Source of the DNA: Ligula intestinalis
Taxonomy: Eukaryota > Platyhelminthes > Cestoda > Diphyllobothriidea > Diphyllobothriidae
DNA length: 64,000 nucleotides
Direction of reading: 5' to 3'
Assembly (NCBI GenBank): GCA_036362985.1
Contig: JAYGXS010000003.1
Location: 42,029,527-42,093,526, forward strand
The notes below the pieces were generated by a model, which saw only the letters and a program-made list of their open reading frames with translations, searched no databases and had not been told where the DNA came from. Within the stretch, counting starts at the first letter, position 1. Each line of letters begins with the position of its first letter. A program made the translations under genes and the position numbers. This document shows, in pieces, positions 34,088-47,509 of this stretch.

Positions 34088-35665
34088 ATGGACAGCCACA
34101 GAATGTTGCTGGCTGGACTGGACCTCCACAACCGACCTCTTCTTGGCGAGGCCCAACACCGCCCACTCCACGAGGGAATTGGAGACAACAACGGGCGAGA
34201 CAGAACCGCCCCCCCCCCATATAGTCCCGGTGTTCATGTGATCACCCCAGGTGAGGACGAGCAATCCGGTAAGTGCCTTTTGATAACTGATATGTGTATT
34301 ACGAACATAGGTTCCACTAAGTCTTTCCCAGTTATTAATACTACTATAGGAAACTCTAAGTTACCATGCTTAGTTGATTCAGGGGCTGGGTGCTCCCTTA
34401 TCAGGCTAGAAACATTTCTTAAACTTCAAGCGAAGGTTATATATTGCAGTAAGTCCAAAATTAGTCTGAAAACGGCTAATGGCAACACCCTGCGACACAA
34501 CGGCATAGTAGAACTAGAGCTTTTGTTTGATAGCATTAAATTTACACATACCTCTATTATTTGCCCAGATATCATTTGGAAATGTATATTAGGAGCAGAC
34601 TTTTTACATGCTTTCGAATGTTTAGTAGATTTTGATCTTAATTGTATACGCTTTTGTGGAATTGAAATTCCCTTTAATATCGAAGCGCCACATATACTGG
34701 TCGAGGTTAACACGTTCCAGTTAGACGAATGTGTTAAGGGGTTAGTTCCATCCTCGCTCGATTCAGTTAGCTCTACGAAGCTAGGTAATCTAATTCATGA
34801 GTTTAGGGACATTTTTGATTGGGACGGTCGTTCGTATAGGCGAACCAATGCAGCTCATCACGAAATACATACGGGAACAACCCGACCTGTTAAGATTCCA
34901 CCTCGACAACTACCTGTATTCTACCAGACACAGTTAAAGGCGATGATAGATGATATGCTTGATCGAAAGATAATGAAGCCATCTAGCTCTCCCTGGTCGT
35001 CTCCAGTCGTTCTATTCACGAAGAAGGACGGGACATTAAGACTATGCGTAGATTATCAAAAGTTAAACGAGGCCACGACTAAAGATTCCTTTCCGTTACC
35101 GCGCATTGATGAAACGTTAGATGCCCTTTCGGGTAATCGGGTGTTCTCGACGTTAGATTTAACTGCTGGATATCGGCAAGTAGAAGTCCGGCCGTCCGAC
35201 CATGAGAAAACTGCTTTCTCAGTCCCTTCTGGATTATACGAATTCGAGACTATGCCTTTTGGTCTAGCTAATGTGCCTAGTACTTTCCAAAGGCTTATGA
35301 ACCAGGTTCTAGCACAATTTATCCCGAATACCTGTTTAGTGTATCTCGGCGATATCATTATTCTTGGAAAGGATTTCGACGATCGTTTGCATAATTTGGG
35401 TAGGGTATTCGACGGGTTGAAACAGGCAGGTATCACCCTTAAGCCGGCAACATGCGTACTCCTACGAGATAAGGTTAAGTTCTTAGGCCATGTCGTGTCA
35501 GCCTCGGGGGTCGAAACCGACATAGATAAGGTTGCGGAAGTCCGCGAGTGGCCGACACCCACCAATGTGACTGAGGTCAGAAGTTTCATGGGTCTCGCTT
35601 CCTACTATAGGAAGTGTGTCAAGGACTATGCACATATAGCTGCACCGTTAAATAAGCTCACTTAA
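34088..35665 (+). pseudogene. gypsy protease and reverse transcriptase, inactive
   Basis: The frame is open from 34088, with element protein recognisable from about 34240. The protease active site is LVDSGAGCSLI near 34369, and ILGADFL near 34590 fits the second conserved segment. RT motifs are 'MKPSSSPWSSPVVLFTKKDG' near 34975, 'RLCVDYQKLNEATTKDSFPL', 'FSTLDLTAGYRQVEV' and 'PFGLANVPSTFQRLMN'. The catalytic box near 35338-35352 reads YLGDI: the first Asp of YxDD is Gly (GGC), so polymerase activity should be lost. TAA at 35663-35665 interrupts the frame before RNase H. Confidence 0.92.
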
Positions 35666-37195
35666 AAGGAAGTTCGCTATAAGTGGACACCCGAATGTGC
35701 AGCGAGCTTCAACACTTTAAAAGACAACTTGTGTTCCAGTCCAATCCTCGCGTTCCCCAATGTTAGTCAACAGGCGGGAGAATTCATACTTGACACAGAT
35801 GCAAGTGAATTCGCGATTGGCGCTGTTTTATCACAAAGACAAGCTGATAAAACAGAGTGTGTTATCCCGTACCTAAGTCGATCCCTTAGCAAAGCTGAGA
35901 GGCGGTACTGTGTGACTAGGAAAGAGATGCTTGCCCTCGTCTTCTTCGTTCAAGAATGTCGACCATTCCTACAGTACCGGAAGTTCAAAGTTAGACCGGA
36001 TAAAAGCTCGCTAACATGGCTTCGTAATTTCAAGAACCCCGAAGGGCAAGTCGTGCGATGGCAAGAGCAACTAGCAGGCTACGAGTACGAATGTTTAAAC
36101 CGACCGGGTCGTCTGCACAATAATGCTGACGCCCTATCTAGGAAACCCTATAGACCGCACGGAAATTGTCCATCGTGTACGGACATTAACATAAGTGCGA
36201 TATCGCTTCACGATGACCAAAGTTATATGTGGGCGCAGGCACAACGTGAAGACCCGCACATTGGGCCGATATACCATAGAAAAATTAGTGAAACCCGGTC
36301 GTTGAGCACGGACGAGTTAAGGGGGCAGAGCTACGAAACGCGCTGCCTGCACACAGTTTGGGATAAGTTATTTTTGGATAACGGTGTCCTGTATTATAGA
36401 GATTGTGATCAGCATCCACGACGTATCTTGCTACCTCTATCCATGTTAGACGGAGTAATAGAGAGGATACATACCGAGTTAGGACATGTAGGAATATATA
36501 AGACCAAATGGGCACTCAGGCGTAGATATTACTGGCCCAACTTAAAGCGTTCTGTGTGGAATCACATTCGGTACTGCACCCTGTGCAATCAACTTAAGCC
36601 ACCGCGACAGCTAAACAGGGCCCCTCTTGAGCCAATATTGACCGGGTATCCCAATGAGCGCGTTGGTGTCGACATCATCGGACCCATTGCCGAGTCGTAC
36701 AGGCATAATCGGTACATTTTAGTGATGGTTGATTTCTTCACAAAGATGGCTGAAGTAGTAGCCTTGCCCGATGTCTTTGCCGAAACAGTCTCCCAGGCCA
36801 TTTTTAATGGTTGGATTTGTAGATGGGGCGCCCCCGATCAGCTTCACTCTGACAGGGGAAGTTCGTTTGAAAACACAACCATACGCGACTTATGTAAGTA
36901 CCTGCGAATCAATAAAACTCGCACGACTGCGTACCATCCGCAAGGTAATGGACAGGTAGAGCGGACGAATAGAACCCTAATCGGTTTGCTCAAAGCGTTC
37001 GTTGATAGACAGGCTCCCCGAGCGTGGGACGATTCCTTACCAGCCTGTATGCTAGCCTATCGCTCCACGGTACATGCATCGACCCATCAAACCCCCTTTG
37101 CCCTTACATGCGGCCGAGAAATGCGAATTATCGAGGGCCTTCAAGTACCTCGCGATATTGACGAAGTTCCCATCGCATTTACCTTACGAGTCTAA
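35666..37195 (+). pseudogene. gypsy RNase H and integrase
   Basis: Continues in the same frame after the TAA. RNase H shows 'FILDTDASEFAIGAVLSQ' near 35785; a later motif reads RPDKSSL where the family has TDH. The GY-type integrase region has the zinc finger 'HTELGHVGIYKTKWALRRRY' with 'CTLCNQ', then the catalytic triad: GVDIIGP (36666), HSDRGSSFEN (36845) and the Glu in GNGQVERTNR (36945-36975). The integrase core looks intact. TAA at 37193-37195 follows a frame disturbance near 37185. Confidence 0.92.
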
Positions 37196-37653
37196 CCAAT
37201 AAGATACGTATCGCCCCAGAAGAAGCGCGAATACATCTTCAGGGGTCCCAGAGGCGTCAAAAGGATCACTACGACCGTTTGGCCCACGGAAGTCCTTACG
37301 AAGTAGGCGATGTCGTTTGGCTCCGGAATTATTCCGTTGCCCAGGGAATGCCATCCAAATTTGTAGTTGATTGGTGCGGCCCATATACCGTTACCCGAGT
37401 TATTTCGAACACTACGTGCGTTTTCTAGGGGCACGGATGGCCTTTCAGCCCCGAGTTTACGGTACACTTCAACCGTCTCAAACTGGGCGGCCGCCCCGCC
37501 GAACCAGATCGTAACCCCGAACCCCCACGCGACGAGGTACCACCCGAAGATATAGAGGAGACTTTCGTACCCGTAGGAAGTAGTCCACATAATTCGGAGG
37601 ATGAGGTGCACGCTGAGGACAGCGATACCTTTTTCGGGGAGGATACAGTGTAG
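37196..37653 (+). pseudogene. gypsy integrase C-terminal tail, frameshifted
   Basis: In a shifted frame the sequence reads 'RIAPEEARIHLQGSQRRQKD', 'HYDRLAHGSPYEVGDVVWL' and 'KFVVDWCGPYTVTRVI', a standard gypsy integrase C-terminal domain. TAG at about 37426 interrupts it. The frame then runs through an acidic tail to TAG at 37651-37653, which overlaps the start of the 3' LTR. Confidence 0.82.
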
Positions 37654-37880
37654 CAAATACCTTTACGATGGTCTCAATTTTTGTTCATTTTGCACTATAT
37701 TAAAGATGGCGGCGTACCGTATCACGACTTGGTCATTTCAAGTGGACATAATCCTATTGGCTAACTGATCGGCTATTTTATGTCGGCGAGTTTATGCTAT
37801 TGGCTATTGTATAAATTAAGCATTCCCATTGGTTTATCCCCTATAACATAGACTAGATCCTGCTGTCGTTTCCCATATAG
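37649..37880 (+). repeat. Truncated 3' LTR of the gypsy element
   Basis: Matches the first roughly 230 bp of the 5' LTR with scattered substitutions. The match stops just after the TATA region, so the outer half of the 3' LTR is gone and no target-site duplication can be checked. Confidence 0.88.
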
Positions 37881-37912
37881 AGATACGCACAGAAAAGTAG
37901 CAGAAACAGTTT

Positions 37913-38063
37913 GTGTGTGCACAGGGTTTTGCCGTAAAATGACCATCTGGCCTTGCAGTGTTAGCCAGGGGGTCATTGATGACGCAAAAAATCAACACAC
38001 ACTCAAGGCATTTATCGATTTTCCTGTATGTTTAAATTTTACGGCAAAAGTCTGTGCACACAC
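37913..38063. repeat. 28-bp inverted repeat with 95-bp spacer
   Basis: Arms at 37913-37940 and 38036-38063 begin GTGTGTGCACAG and end TTTTGCCGTAAAAT on opposite strands, matching at 26 of 28 positions. Both arms encode the same PLE-like residues (VCTxFCRK), so the palindrome probably comes from an inverted duplication of a PLE tail. Confidence 0.85.
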
Positions 38064-38760
38064 GTGGCAAACGTGTGGTTCTCCTGCTGTACGTGGTCAT
38101 AGACCATAGACAGCTTATCCTTGCGAGCTGGTGCTCATGCAACCTTATGCCAAGGCGTCTGCTCGTTGAACCAACATACTTTGCATTCCAGTCTTGGCAT
38201 GGTATGCTGTAGACCACAGCTGATTGTTCTGTCAACGGTTGCGAGTCTTTGGGTCTGATGGTTGACTCCAGCCTATGAGCCACTCCAATACTGAACGGTT
38301 TCAGGATTTTTGCAGTCGTCTCTGATACATTCTTCGCAAGAAGGATTGCGAGCCAGAACTTAGGGTCCTCTCCTTTCGGCCACCCATATTGGGGCTTCTT
38401 AAGACACTTGCGAACAAAGGGCTTTGGATAACTGTTGGCGTGAAATAGGGCATGCAAGTACTTAATCTCCTCCCTTTTCCCACTTTTGTCACTGCAGTGT
38501 GTCTGAACGCATTGGAAGAGGGTTCTAAAACAACTGCGTTTGTGACCAGCGGGGTGGTTGCTTCTGAAGTGGAAAATGCGCATGGTATTGGTTGCCTTGC
38601 GGTAGACCGTTGCACTTATCTTTCCGTCTGCCAGATTCGTAACTTGTACATCGAGGAAGGGTAACCGATTGTTGACCTCTTCTGAAGATGGAAGCGAGAA
38701 AGCCTTTGAAACTGCAGCTTCAATACAACCTGGTCCCAGAAATCGCCCCTTTTTCTTTCT
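38064..38760 (-). pseudogene. PLE RT tail and GIY-YIG endonuclease
   Basis: The minus frame contains 'NRLPFLDVQVTNLADGK' and 'ATVYRKATNTMRIFHFRSNH', the conserved PLE RT thumb ('LPFLDV...TVYRK.T.T..L...S.HP'). Then come 'HKRSCFRTLFQCV' and 'SIGVAHRLESTIRPK', and the nuclease start 'SAVVYSIPCQDWNAKYVGST' with 'SRRLGIRLHEHQLA'. Tyr and Gly of the YVG half are kept, and the GIY half reads VVYSI. It is one of the better preserved PLE fragments; the upstream RT fingers are absent because the sequence switches strand near 38745-38850. Confidence 0.85.
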
Positions 38761-38775
38761 CCTCTTTCGGGGATA

Positions 38776-39294
38776 ATGAAAGGACGTCGAAATTTCGCGC
38801 ATATTAATTTCTGCTATGGACACACGGCCCTCCACTCAGCACGCAGATGGGCGACTTTTGAGAAACCAGAGTCATCCACCTACGCTCAGCTGAAATTCCT
38901 GCATCGGTGTCTTGATGAGGACGTCCTACCAAAAAGCCTCAGATATAGAACGCCCCTAAACACGGACCTATACCAACACACGATGGCAAATTTCAAGAGA
39001 AAAATGTTCAGAGTAATAATAAGAGGTTGCCACGACCGCATTCAAACATACCAACGAATGAGTGAACAACATTCCTTAAAGTGCCGGTCGATCCTTACGA
39101 CACACGATCCTACACACTGCACGGCGTCACCGCAAGTTATGTGATGACCAGTTGTCGGTTAAGTCCGAGAAAATCAGCCCGCCAAAGCAACCCTTTTCTG
39201 ATGGAGTTCCGGTTTACAACTTGTCCTCCCATCCTCTCTCTCCAAAACAACGGGCAGTTCTATCTTATGACAAAAAATTCAGCACGAGAGATGC
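38776..39294 (+). pseudogene. PLE N-terminal domain
   Basis: The plus frame reads 'ESSTYAQLKFLHRCLDEDVL' and 'PKSLRYRTPLNTDLY', the family's N-terminal region. After a frame change it reads 'YNLSSHPLSPKQRAVLSYDK' and 'KFSTRDA', which precede the RT in these elements. Coding is cut at 39295 by an LTR-like repeat and resumes after it. Confidence 0.8.
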
Positions 39295-39745
39295 TGTAGT
39301 GGCCTTGTTGCAGGCACTTGCAGCCCAAGACCAATCGCTGACGCATGACGCCTTTAGCCTGCCTGCCCGCCCACTGCTAGGCTAGGCGCTAACTGTCCTT
39401 GACCGACGCGCACATACTCCTCAGCGCGAACGTGCACTCAGGCTAGCCAGCGTTAGCCAACTTCAAGGTCGTGCGCACGCGCTAGTCTGGATATCAGCAG
39501 CCCCATTGGCCCCCGGGACAAAGCATTCGCTGGCGGTTCCTGATGCTCTAGTCACTCCGGAATTGACGCCCGAGCAGCCGGACTGCGGTCCTCCGCGAGT
39601 CAACACTCTTTCCATCTTTTCTCTGTCCTGTGTACACAATAAACTCTTCCTTCTACTCTGGCCTTCCCAAGACTTCTCCCATCTCCTAAGGAACCAGGGC
39701 CTGAATGATTGTAGGTGTTAGGGTAAACCATCTAAGCCTTAACTC
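39295..39745 (+). repeat. LTR-like repeat, copy 1 (TGTAGTGG family)
   Basis: Inserted inside PLE coding sequence: PLE reads KFSTRDA before and NPEDFIASIKSALQKC after. The repeat starts TGTAGTGGCC, has AATAAA at 39638-39643 and ends with CTAAGGAACCAGGGCCTGAA, GATTGTAGGTGTTAGGGT and a final aaccNNNtaagcc. Two other copies are on the minus strand at about 43290-43719 and 51068-51548. TG start, internal polyA signal and lack of coding suggest a solo LTR or TRIM. Confidence 0.75.
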
Positions 39746-40450
39746 CAATCATGATAACCCAGAAGACTTTATCGCATCTATCAAATCGGCGCTCCAGAAA
39801 TGCGCAGCAGGTGAGGAGTGAAAAAACGCCATGCGGCAACAATTTACGACTTTTCTCCTTACACACAAACGCCCAGTTACGATATCTAAAGCAGAAGGAC
39901 GAGAACTGAAAATAGGAAAAATTAAGGATATCGTCATCCTGCCCGCTGATTAAGGACGTTTGACGGTCGGCATGTATTAGGTGGAGTATGAGGCAAAAGC
40001 GGATGACCTCTTGGTAGAAAAGGAGTCTTAAAAACCATCGACAGCCAACGGGTTCAAAAAGCTTGCGAACAATATAAACAAAGCGGTTGACAAACTGAAG
40101 AAGTCGGGAGCTCTGACGAGAAGAGAGGTGCTAGCTGCGAAGGCTACCGACGCTGCAATGGCGCGTTTCTAAGGTCTACCAAAGCTGCACAAGCCAGGAG
40201 TGCCCTTATGCCCCATCGTATCCTTACGAGGCATCTCAATGTTTGGGTTGTCAAAGTGGCTGTATCAGCGACTGTGCTTCCTGACCAAGGATTCACAGTG
40301 GACAGTGAAGTCTGCTAAAGAGCTTTTGACCCGCATTCAATACCTGGGAGTGAAGGCAGACGAGGTGATGGTGTCTTTTGACGTGATCTCGTTGTTGACA
40401 TCCATTCTACCCACTGGCAATCGAAAATATTGATGGTCTTCTCCAGGAGA
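39746..40450 (+). pseudogene. PLE reverse transcriptase fragment
   Basis: Continues the interrupted PLE: 'DFIASIKSALQKCAAGEE', 'KIKDIVILPAD' followed by a stop where KGR is expected, 'RFXGLPKLHKPGVPLCPIVS' (X a stop codon), 'FGLSKWLYQRL' and 'DEVMVSFDVISLLTSI', the RT motif A region. Coding ends near 40450, before the YxDD motif. Confidence 0.82.
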
Positions 40451-40899
40451 AGTACGACGAAACCGACCAAAAACTCAAGCGAGTGCACATCATCGAGCTC
40501 CTGGTATTACAACGGTGGCCAAAAAGGCTGTGATATTCCCGTCTTACTAATGCCACATGTGAGCCCCCAGAGAGAGCAAGAGAGAGAGCGCGCACGACAA
40601 GAAGTGTGCAGAAGCGGAAGTCTTAGTGCAAGCCTAGTACAGCATACTCAAAGGCAAGCAAAGGCGTATTTACGAGGTTGGGCCAATAAGATGGTAGTCA
40701 CAAGAAGGACATTAATTCATTGGCTGGTGAGTCATATGCGTTTAAGTGCTAGTCTGAGCGAGACGTCACACCATGCACTTGAGTGGTGCGGCGCTTGCTA
40801 ATGTGGCAGCTGCGTTATATTCCTGCGCCGGCCGCACCTGCGTGGCGTTATCCATTGCATTGTGACTGAGTGAAACGGTCGGTTGCTGTGGCAACTCTT

Positions 40900-41790
40900 C
40901 ATCAGGGCTGTTTGAGCACGCCACTGAGTCGGCCCCTGACACCTGGAACTGTCTCAAAACTTTCTTCACGTTCAAAGGCCAAGTTTATGAATAAAAGAAG
41001 GGGACAGTTCAACGTTGTTATGAGTGAAGAAGTAATCCACACTCTCAAGTTCTTCTGACTCTCAACTTGTTGCAACGGTCTACCATTTAAGGAATAGACC
41101 TTTGGGCTGGATGCTCTACAAGTGCCGATTGGAAGATATTTGCATTTACTAACATTGAAAGCCATAAGTTAATGCTTTGACCAGTCCTCCAATTTGTTAA
41201 AGTTAGCTTACAAGTGGTTTCCATCTGCCGTATTTTGGACAACTTTCCATAATTTGATGTCGTCAGTGAACAAGTTGATATCAAAGTCTTGATCCCTGAC
41301 ACAGTCGTTGATGAAAACAAGGCATAATGTGGGACCTAAAACTGAGCCCTATGGGACACCACTCACTAAAGGTGCCCCCAAGGACTGCTGGCGACCGACT
41401 TGTACTCTTTGGGTCCGTCCTGTCAAGAAGTGTTGGATACATAGGAAGAGGGTCCCGCGAAAGTCTGCGCTGCGCAGTTTGTGCACGAAGCGTTGGTGAG
41501 AGACGGTGTCGAACGCCTTTTTGAAGTCAATGTAGATAGCATGCACCATTTTGCCCTCGTCAAGTTCTTTGGTCCAGCGATCATGTGAGAAGAGCAGATT
41601 TGTAAGACAGGACCTACCACTGCGAAAGCCGTGTTGGGCATCGGAAAGGAGGTGATTCTGTCCGGTGAATTGAATCAACGCCTTCTAAATGATGTTTTCC
41701 ATGGTTTTGCACCAAATGGAGGCAGGACTAGCCGGCCTGTAATTAGTTGCGGACAAAGGCAACATATTCTCATAAAGTTTTTTGAGTATT
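40900..41790 (-). pseudogene. CR1-like LINE RT fragment
   Basis: Minus-strand reading from 41790: 'NYRPASPASIWCKTMENII', 'LSDAQHGFRSGRSCLTNLLF', 'MVHAIYIDFKKAFDTVSHQR', then a QGSVLGP-type motif near 41340 and 'FTDDIKLW' near 41240 (canonical FADD, here FTDD). The last part reads 'VYSLNGRPLQQVESQKNLR' near 41100. Frames break between these pieces. It is a different subfamily from the CR1-like copy at 15-17 kb. Confidence 0.8.
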
Positions 41791-41799
41791 TATATGACG

Positions 41800-43285
41800 T
41801 TTGTTTAAGAAACCGACATTTGGAGAGGAACTGAAGGAATACATCTTGCTATACCGGAAGACAAATCAAGTCTTATCAGGAAGAATACATGTACGGTTTA
41901 TGCAAGGTATTAAATCCTAATGGGAATATATCCTGTCTGCCTTTAAAGAGAGAAAAAATACTAAACATTTGGGAATAAATCACGAAATTTCTGCCTCGGG
42001 TTAAAAAGCAGCTCGGGCAAGAGTAATATCGCTTAGGAACACTAAGTAATCTTTCGTAACTTGAACGTGAACCTGTGCCTATTGAGTTCTATATGCGAAT
42101 CACCTTTGTGAATTCGTACGACAAGGGTTGATTTTGAAGGATTCCGGAGTCTTACCTAAATAGAACCCTCGTAGACGTTCAGGTCTACAGAATGGTGGGC
42201 GCGGGACAGTCAGTTACGCGTGAATTATATTATATTGGCGGCAGACTTGTTCAGCATCCTCCAGGTTCTCTTCACATTTACTCACGTGACTCCAGTGGCA
42301 AGATAGTGTCAGGGTGATCTGAGGCACGTAGTTATAATAGAACCAAGTTTGCAGTGGATGAATAAAGTCAGCGAACCTGATAAGCGAATTCACACAGTCT
42401 AGCGTATCACGAAAAGTGCTCCAAACGCATCGGCCAAAGTGCACAATCAAAAAGAAATGACCGTGGGTAAACGAAAAACCCAAGAGGTTACTAAAAGTAG
42501 TAGTGAGTGACAAAAATCTGTTCCGTAGAAAAGCGCAAATACCAGACGCGTGTACTGCTACCATGAAGGTGAGCTTTGACACTTGGCTGTTGGGGCAAAC
42601 TACGAGGTAGCAAAAGTTGACACATCGTTCATTGTCAAGAGACTGTACATCAGAGTTAAAACGGGCTCCATATAGAAGATCTGGTTGTTAAAAAAGAGTT
42701 ATATTCTTGAAAACAGCAAGGAGTGCGAGTTTCAATCAATCCTACCCAAGAACACGAGCCTGCATGCAAAAAAGGGGTAGTGGGGTATTATTGGATATGT
42801 GGGCGTTGGATGTCCTAGTAACTGACCGCTGCATTAACTCGATGGATGGTCTGGACCAGGCTTTGATGCGGGACGCCCTCTGGAGTCCAAAACCCATGGC
42901 TTTTTGTCTTAGTGCTGCCGACTGGTGATGCCAGAAACCGCACCTCCTACGAAGCTTCCAATTTCGACAACGTAGTTTTGCGCCCTTTATTATCGCTTCC
43001 GTTGAAGTAAACGGTAGCTATCTAGCTGACGATCAAGATAGCGACTTCAGGGCTGAATGACAGCCTATCTATGATATAACTGCCTACACACAAAGGCCCT
43101 TAGACAGTTATTGACCACGTCAAGTAACCAATAGGCTCCTTTCTGCTCATATCGACCATTTCTCCTAGCGGCTAGGTAACCTTAAACAATTATTCTCAGG
43201 TATCTTTTGCGTCTAAGAAGCCCTAACCCAGCGATGCAAGTAGAATCTTAAGAAGGGTCGGAGAGCGCCCAATTTACAGTACTCC
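41800..43285. other. No recognisable genes
   Basis: About 1.5 kb with only short open frames. The longest, minus 42214-42582 (122 codons), shows no domain I recognise. Confidence 0.45.
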
Positions 43286-43289
43286 GAGT

Positions 43290-43719
43290 CCTTGACTAGT
43301 TATGGCTAATACGGTTAACCTTAACAGCTATGATCATTCAGGCCCTGGTTCCTTAGGAGATAGGAGAGTAGACGGAACATTATATTGTTTGCAGAGAGGA
43401 AGGGGAAAGTCGCCAATTGGTCTTGCAAGGCGTCCGACCGTGAGGTTGGGGTCTTGCGTCCGCAGCGCGCGAGGCGCAATTCCAAGTGAGGTGTAAGAGC
43501 CGGAGACAGACAGAGAGTGGGTCCATTGGCTAGGTCGGCCTGTGATTGGTTGGACATCATGCGGGTGGACAGGGTGTTTGTGGATAGCGTATGGCTCGAC
43601 ACCGTTGATGGACATCGTGGGTGGCTTGTGTCTCGCAGCAGTTGAAACGAACTTGAGGTCCAGACAGATTGAGATCACGAGGGGAAAGCCAGACAACGAG
43701 CAGGCAACGACCCACTACA
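43290..43719 (-). repeat. LTR-like repeat, copy 2 (TGTAGTGG family)
   Basis: Minus strand starts TGTAGTGGGTCGTTGCC at 43719 and ends CTAAGGAACCAGGGCCTGAA ... GCTGTTAAGG near 43310. It shares the internal CCAATCACAGGCCGACCTAG box with copy 3 and the terminal motif with copies 1 and 3. No flanking retroelement coding sequence. Confidence 0.72.
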
Positions 43720-44370
43720 GACTAACACTGCAACAGTAAAGCGAAACGGCGTGAAAGAACAACGGATCAGCTCATCATACCTCTGGGATCCGAAACCGGG
43801 CTAAGGCATGACTTAATCCACAAGAGTTGAGTTACTCAGCAACTGATCAGGGTGTTTCCATTCACTCCTTTGGCACAACAAGCAGTTTAATATTCCAGAG
43901 ATTAGTCGGACGGTCAGGTAAACATATTGGTTGATAAGCAGCACTCACTACGTCAAAATACCATGAGAGCCCGTGACTAAATTCTAGAGACAACCTTTTG
44001 CCCAATTTAGGGGTTTCCCACACCGGAAGGCATTACTGTCTCATGGTATAAGACCACCTTCTCTTCGAGTCTGAGAACCTGCCTCCTTCGCGGCAAAGTC
44101 GCCATTTAGGTCGTTTTTCAACGCGTTCCTTTCTCTGCCCGGACACAGTGCAACCTTAACCAGATAAACAAGTAACGCCTGTCCTCTTTATAAGAGGTGC
44201 GCTGTAAAAGACCAAACGAAAGTTGATTTCCAACAGATACATCAACTGTCGCGATGCCTCGCATCGTGGCGGACGCAAGGACGGTGACTTGTGCGTAAAT
44301 TCGACCATTCGACAGCTTCTTATACCTCAGTAATTGGACTGGTGACTGGAGAGAGCACAGTTGGCTGGAT
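43720..44370. other. No recognisable genes
   Basis: Nothing recognised between the LTR-like repeat and the diverged PLE-leader copy. Confidence 0.4.
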
Positions 44371-44374
44371 CAGC

Positions 44375-44930
44375 GGGAACCCGCACCCAGGCGTGCCACC
44401 ATACTTGAATAAAAGCTCACGGAGCGGGATTGCCATAGAGGTCAAATTAAAAAGAAGCTATTGCAGTCTGGCTCTCGGCCCACGATTCGGCTACTCCACA
44501 CAAACGCAAACTGGGCTAACTGCGAGGTCCGAGTTATCCCATCAGGTAAAAAGTTTCCAAGCCATGACTTTTAGCCAATAGTGGCAACCTCAAGCGCGTC
44601 AGATTTTTTAGAGTGGAGAGAATGAACTAAGGCAACGATCGTGCCCCCTGTTTCCACTCCTAGACAACAGTTCACTGTCTGAGTCCGTCAGTCTTCTTGT
44701 GCGGGTAATGGACGTAGGCAGATTACAGACCTACAACAGTCCATCGAAAGAGGTTTCACAAACCTGGTCCGCGCAAATTGAACCCCATTTTCATCTAAAC
44801 AAGGGCCCGACTCGGAGTTCAACCGAGCGGAAATGCTGAGGATGCCTCATTTAAGCCCTATTACAGGTTGAATCTCCGTCGAGTAATCCCGTCAGTTAGC
44901 AGCCAGGACTTTTAGTGCAGGATTATATTA
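44375..44930 (-). repeat. Diverged copies of the PLE leader repeat
   Basis: Positions 44400-44590 keep landmarks of the repeat at 61.64-61.83 kb in the same order: GCGGGATTGCCATAGAGG, AAGAAGCTATTGCAGTCTGG, a CCGAGTTATCCCATCAGG box and GCCATGACTTTTAGC. A second partial copy near 44880-44930 repeats CCCGTCAGTTAGCAGCC and GGACTTTTAGTGC. Orientation matches the minus-strand PLE. Confidence 0.55.
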
Positions 44931-47142
<2,212 letters not shown>

Positions 47143-47509
47143 AGGGAAGGCGAGTTACCCGTTAGCCTAGCTGCTGGCTACCCGGCGCGTCTACAGGTGG
47201 CGGATAGTGAAACGACCTTCAGTGAAAGTTTGCTCTGAAATAAGCAGACTCTCAGGTCTGAAGAATAAGCAGTCGCGGACCCAGCAGCGGCGGGCTGAGA
47301 CCTGGCGAGCCAAAAGCCTATAAATTGTTGCAAAGCCTGACGACGGCGCTGTGATATAGCGAGCGTGAACCGCCATTAAATAAGTTCGCTTGCCACCGCT
47401 GCCTTGTGGTTAGGCTATTGAACCAAAGTGCTAGAGGAGACAACCTCGAACAAACAATCCATGCGGTTGTTGAAGACCCGCTCGTACCCAGAATTCCAAA
47501 GTCACCTTA

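Larger units (their letters stand above)
32734..37880 (+). mobile_element. Nearly complete Ty3/gypsy retrotransposon
   Basis: The 5' LTR (32734-33289, TGTAGC...TACA) is followed by a PBS-like TTGGTGGCAGCGGTGGGA. Internal frames are gag (from 33350), protease-RT-RNase H-integrase (34088-37195 in one frame with a stop inside) and an integrase tail to 37651-37653, just inside the 3' LTR. The 3' LTR starts at 37649 after a purine-rich CGGGGAGGA and matches the 5' LTR for only about 230 bp before PLE-related sequence takes over. The lesions listed in the coding entries make it non-autonomous. Its domain order (protease, RT, RNase H, integrase) is that of Ty3/gypsy. Confidence 0.93.

Noticed and set aside
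33857..34264. 135-codon minus-strand frame across gypsy gag
   Set aside because: Antisense shadow of the Pro-rich gag region.
42214..42582. 122-codon minus-strand frame
   Set aside because: No recognisable domain, no neighbours of the same kind, and within the length range expected by chance in this window.
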